This document shows, piece by piece, positions 5,285 to 5,323 of a DNA stretch of 5,323 bases (its first letter is position 1; each line of letters begins with the position of its first letter). The notes under the pieces were generated by a model. That model searched no databases, was not told the origin of the DNA, and saw only the letters and a program-made list of their open reading frames with translations. Source of the stretch: Bacillota bacterium (GTDB lineage: Bacteria > Bacillota > Clostridia > Peptostreptococcales > Anaerovoracaceae); the NCBI GenBank assembly GCA_029266295.1, contig JAQSXD010000298.1, positions 1 to 5,323 on the forward strand. The letters are read 5' to 3'. Made by a program: the position numbers and the translations under genes.

Positions 5285-5323
5285 ATGATTGCTGAGCTGG
5301 AACGAAAAGCAGGTTTTCTTGCG
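5285..5323 (+). CDS. Start of a further operon gene (3' end outside the window); TadB-like by position only
   Basis: The frame runs from ATG 5285 to the end of the window and gives 13 residues, MIAELERKAGFLA. A ribosome binding site stands 7 nt upstream, and the start follows the cpaF-like stop codon after only 2 nt, so it is almost certainly the next gene of the operon. In tad loci the gene after cpaF is usually tadB, an inner-membrane platform protein with a GspF domain. The visible residues are too few to confirm this; the assignment rests on gene order alone. Confidence 0.55.
   Translation, partial: MIAELERKAGFLA

Overview
The window looks like chromosomal DNA of a Gram-positive anaerobe of the Bacillota, probably Clostridia. 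The signs are strong AGGAGG-type ribosome binding sites before nearly every gene, two TTG starts, moderate GC with an AT-rich intergenic region, tightly overlapping genes, and a Tad/Flp-type secretion cluster that shows no secretin gene in the visible part. This placement is inferred from sequence style; no species was identified.

Bases 1-2122 hold the end of a sugar-phosphate operon on the + strand. It contains the C-terminal part of an RpiB/LacAB-family isomerase, a complete DhaK-type kinase subunit and a DhaL-type ADP/ATP-binding subunit. dhaK and dhaL overlap by ATGA. The isomerase lacks the usual histidine of the HND/HNN motif and the GGRH phosphate-binding motif. DhaL carries an unusual Thr-rich N-terminal extension. 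Together the genes suggest phosphorylation and isomerisation of a short ketose, either dihydroxyacetone or a tetrulose such as erythrulose. A strong intrinsic terminator at 2177-2218 closes the operon.

Bases 2123-2423 are non-coding. They hold that terminator, a small hairpin, and a near-consensus sigma-A promoter (TTGACA, 17 bp, TATATT). An 8-bp GC-rich inverted repeat flanks the promoter.

Bases 2424-5323 hold the start of a second operon on the + strand: a CpaB-like SAF-domain membrane protein, a small CpaE/TadZ-like P-loop protein, a CpaF/TadA-like secretion ATPase, and the first 13 codons of a further gene in the position where a TadB-type platform protein is expected. The first three genes overlap by 11 and 19 bp. 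Both NTPases have altered Walker A motifs: the CpaE-like protein has no lysine at either usual position, and the CpaF-like protein reads GAVRTAKT instead of GxxxxGKT. I read this as a divergent Tad pilus or secretion system, and it is the most interesting content of the window.
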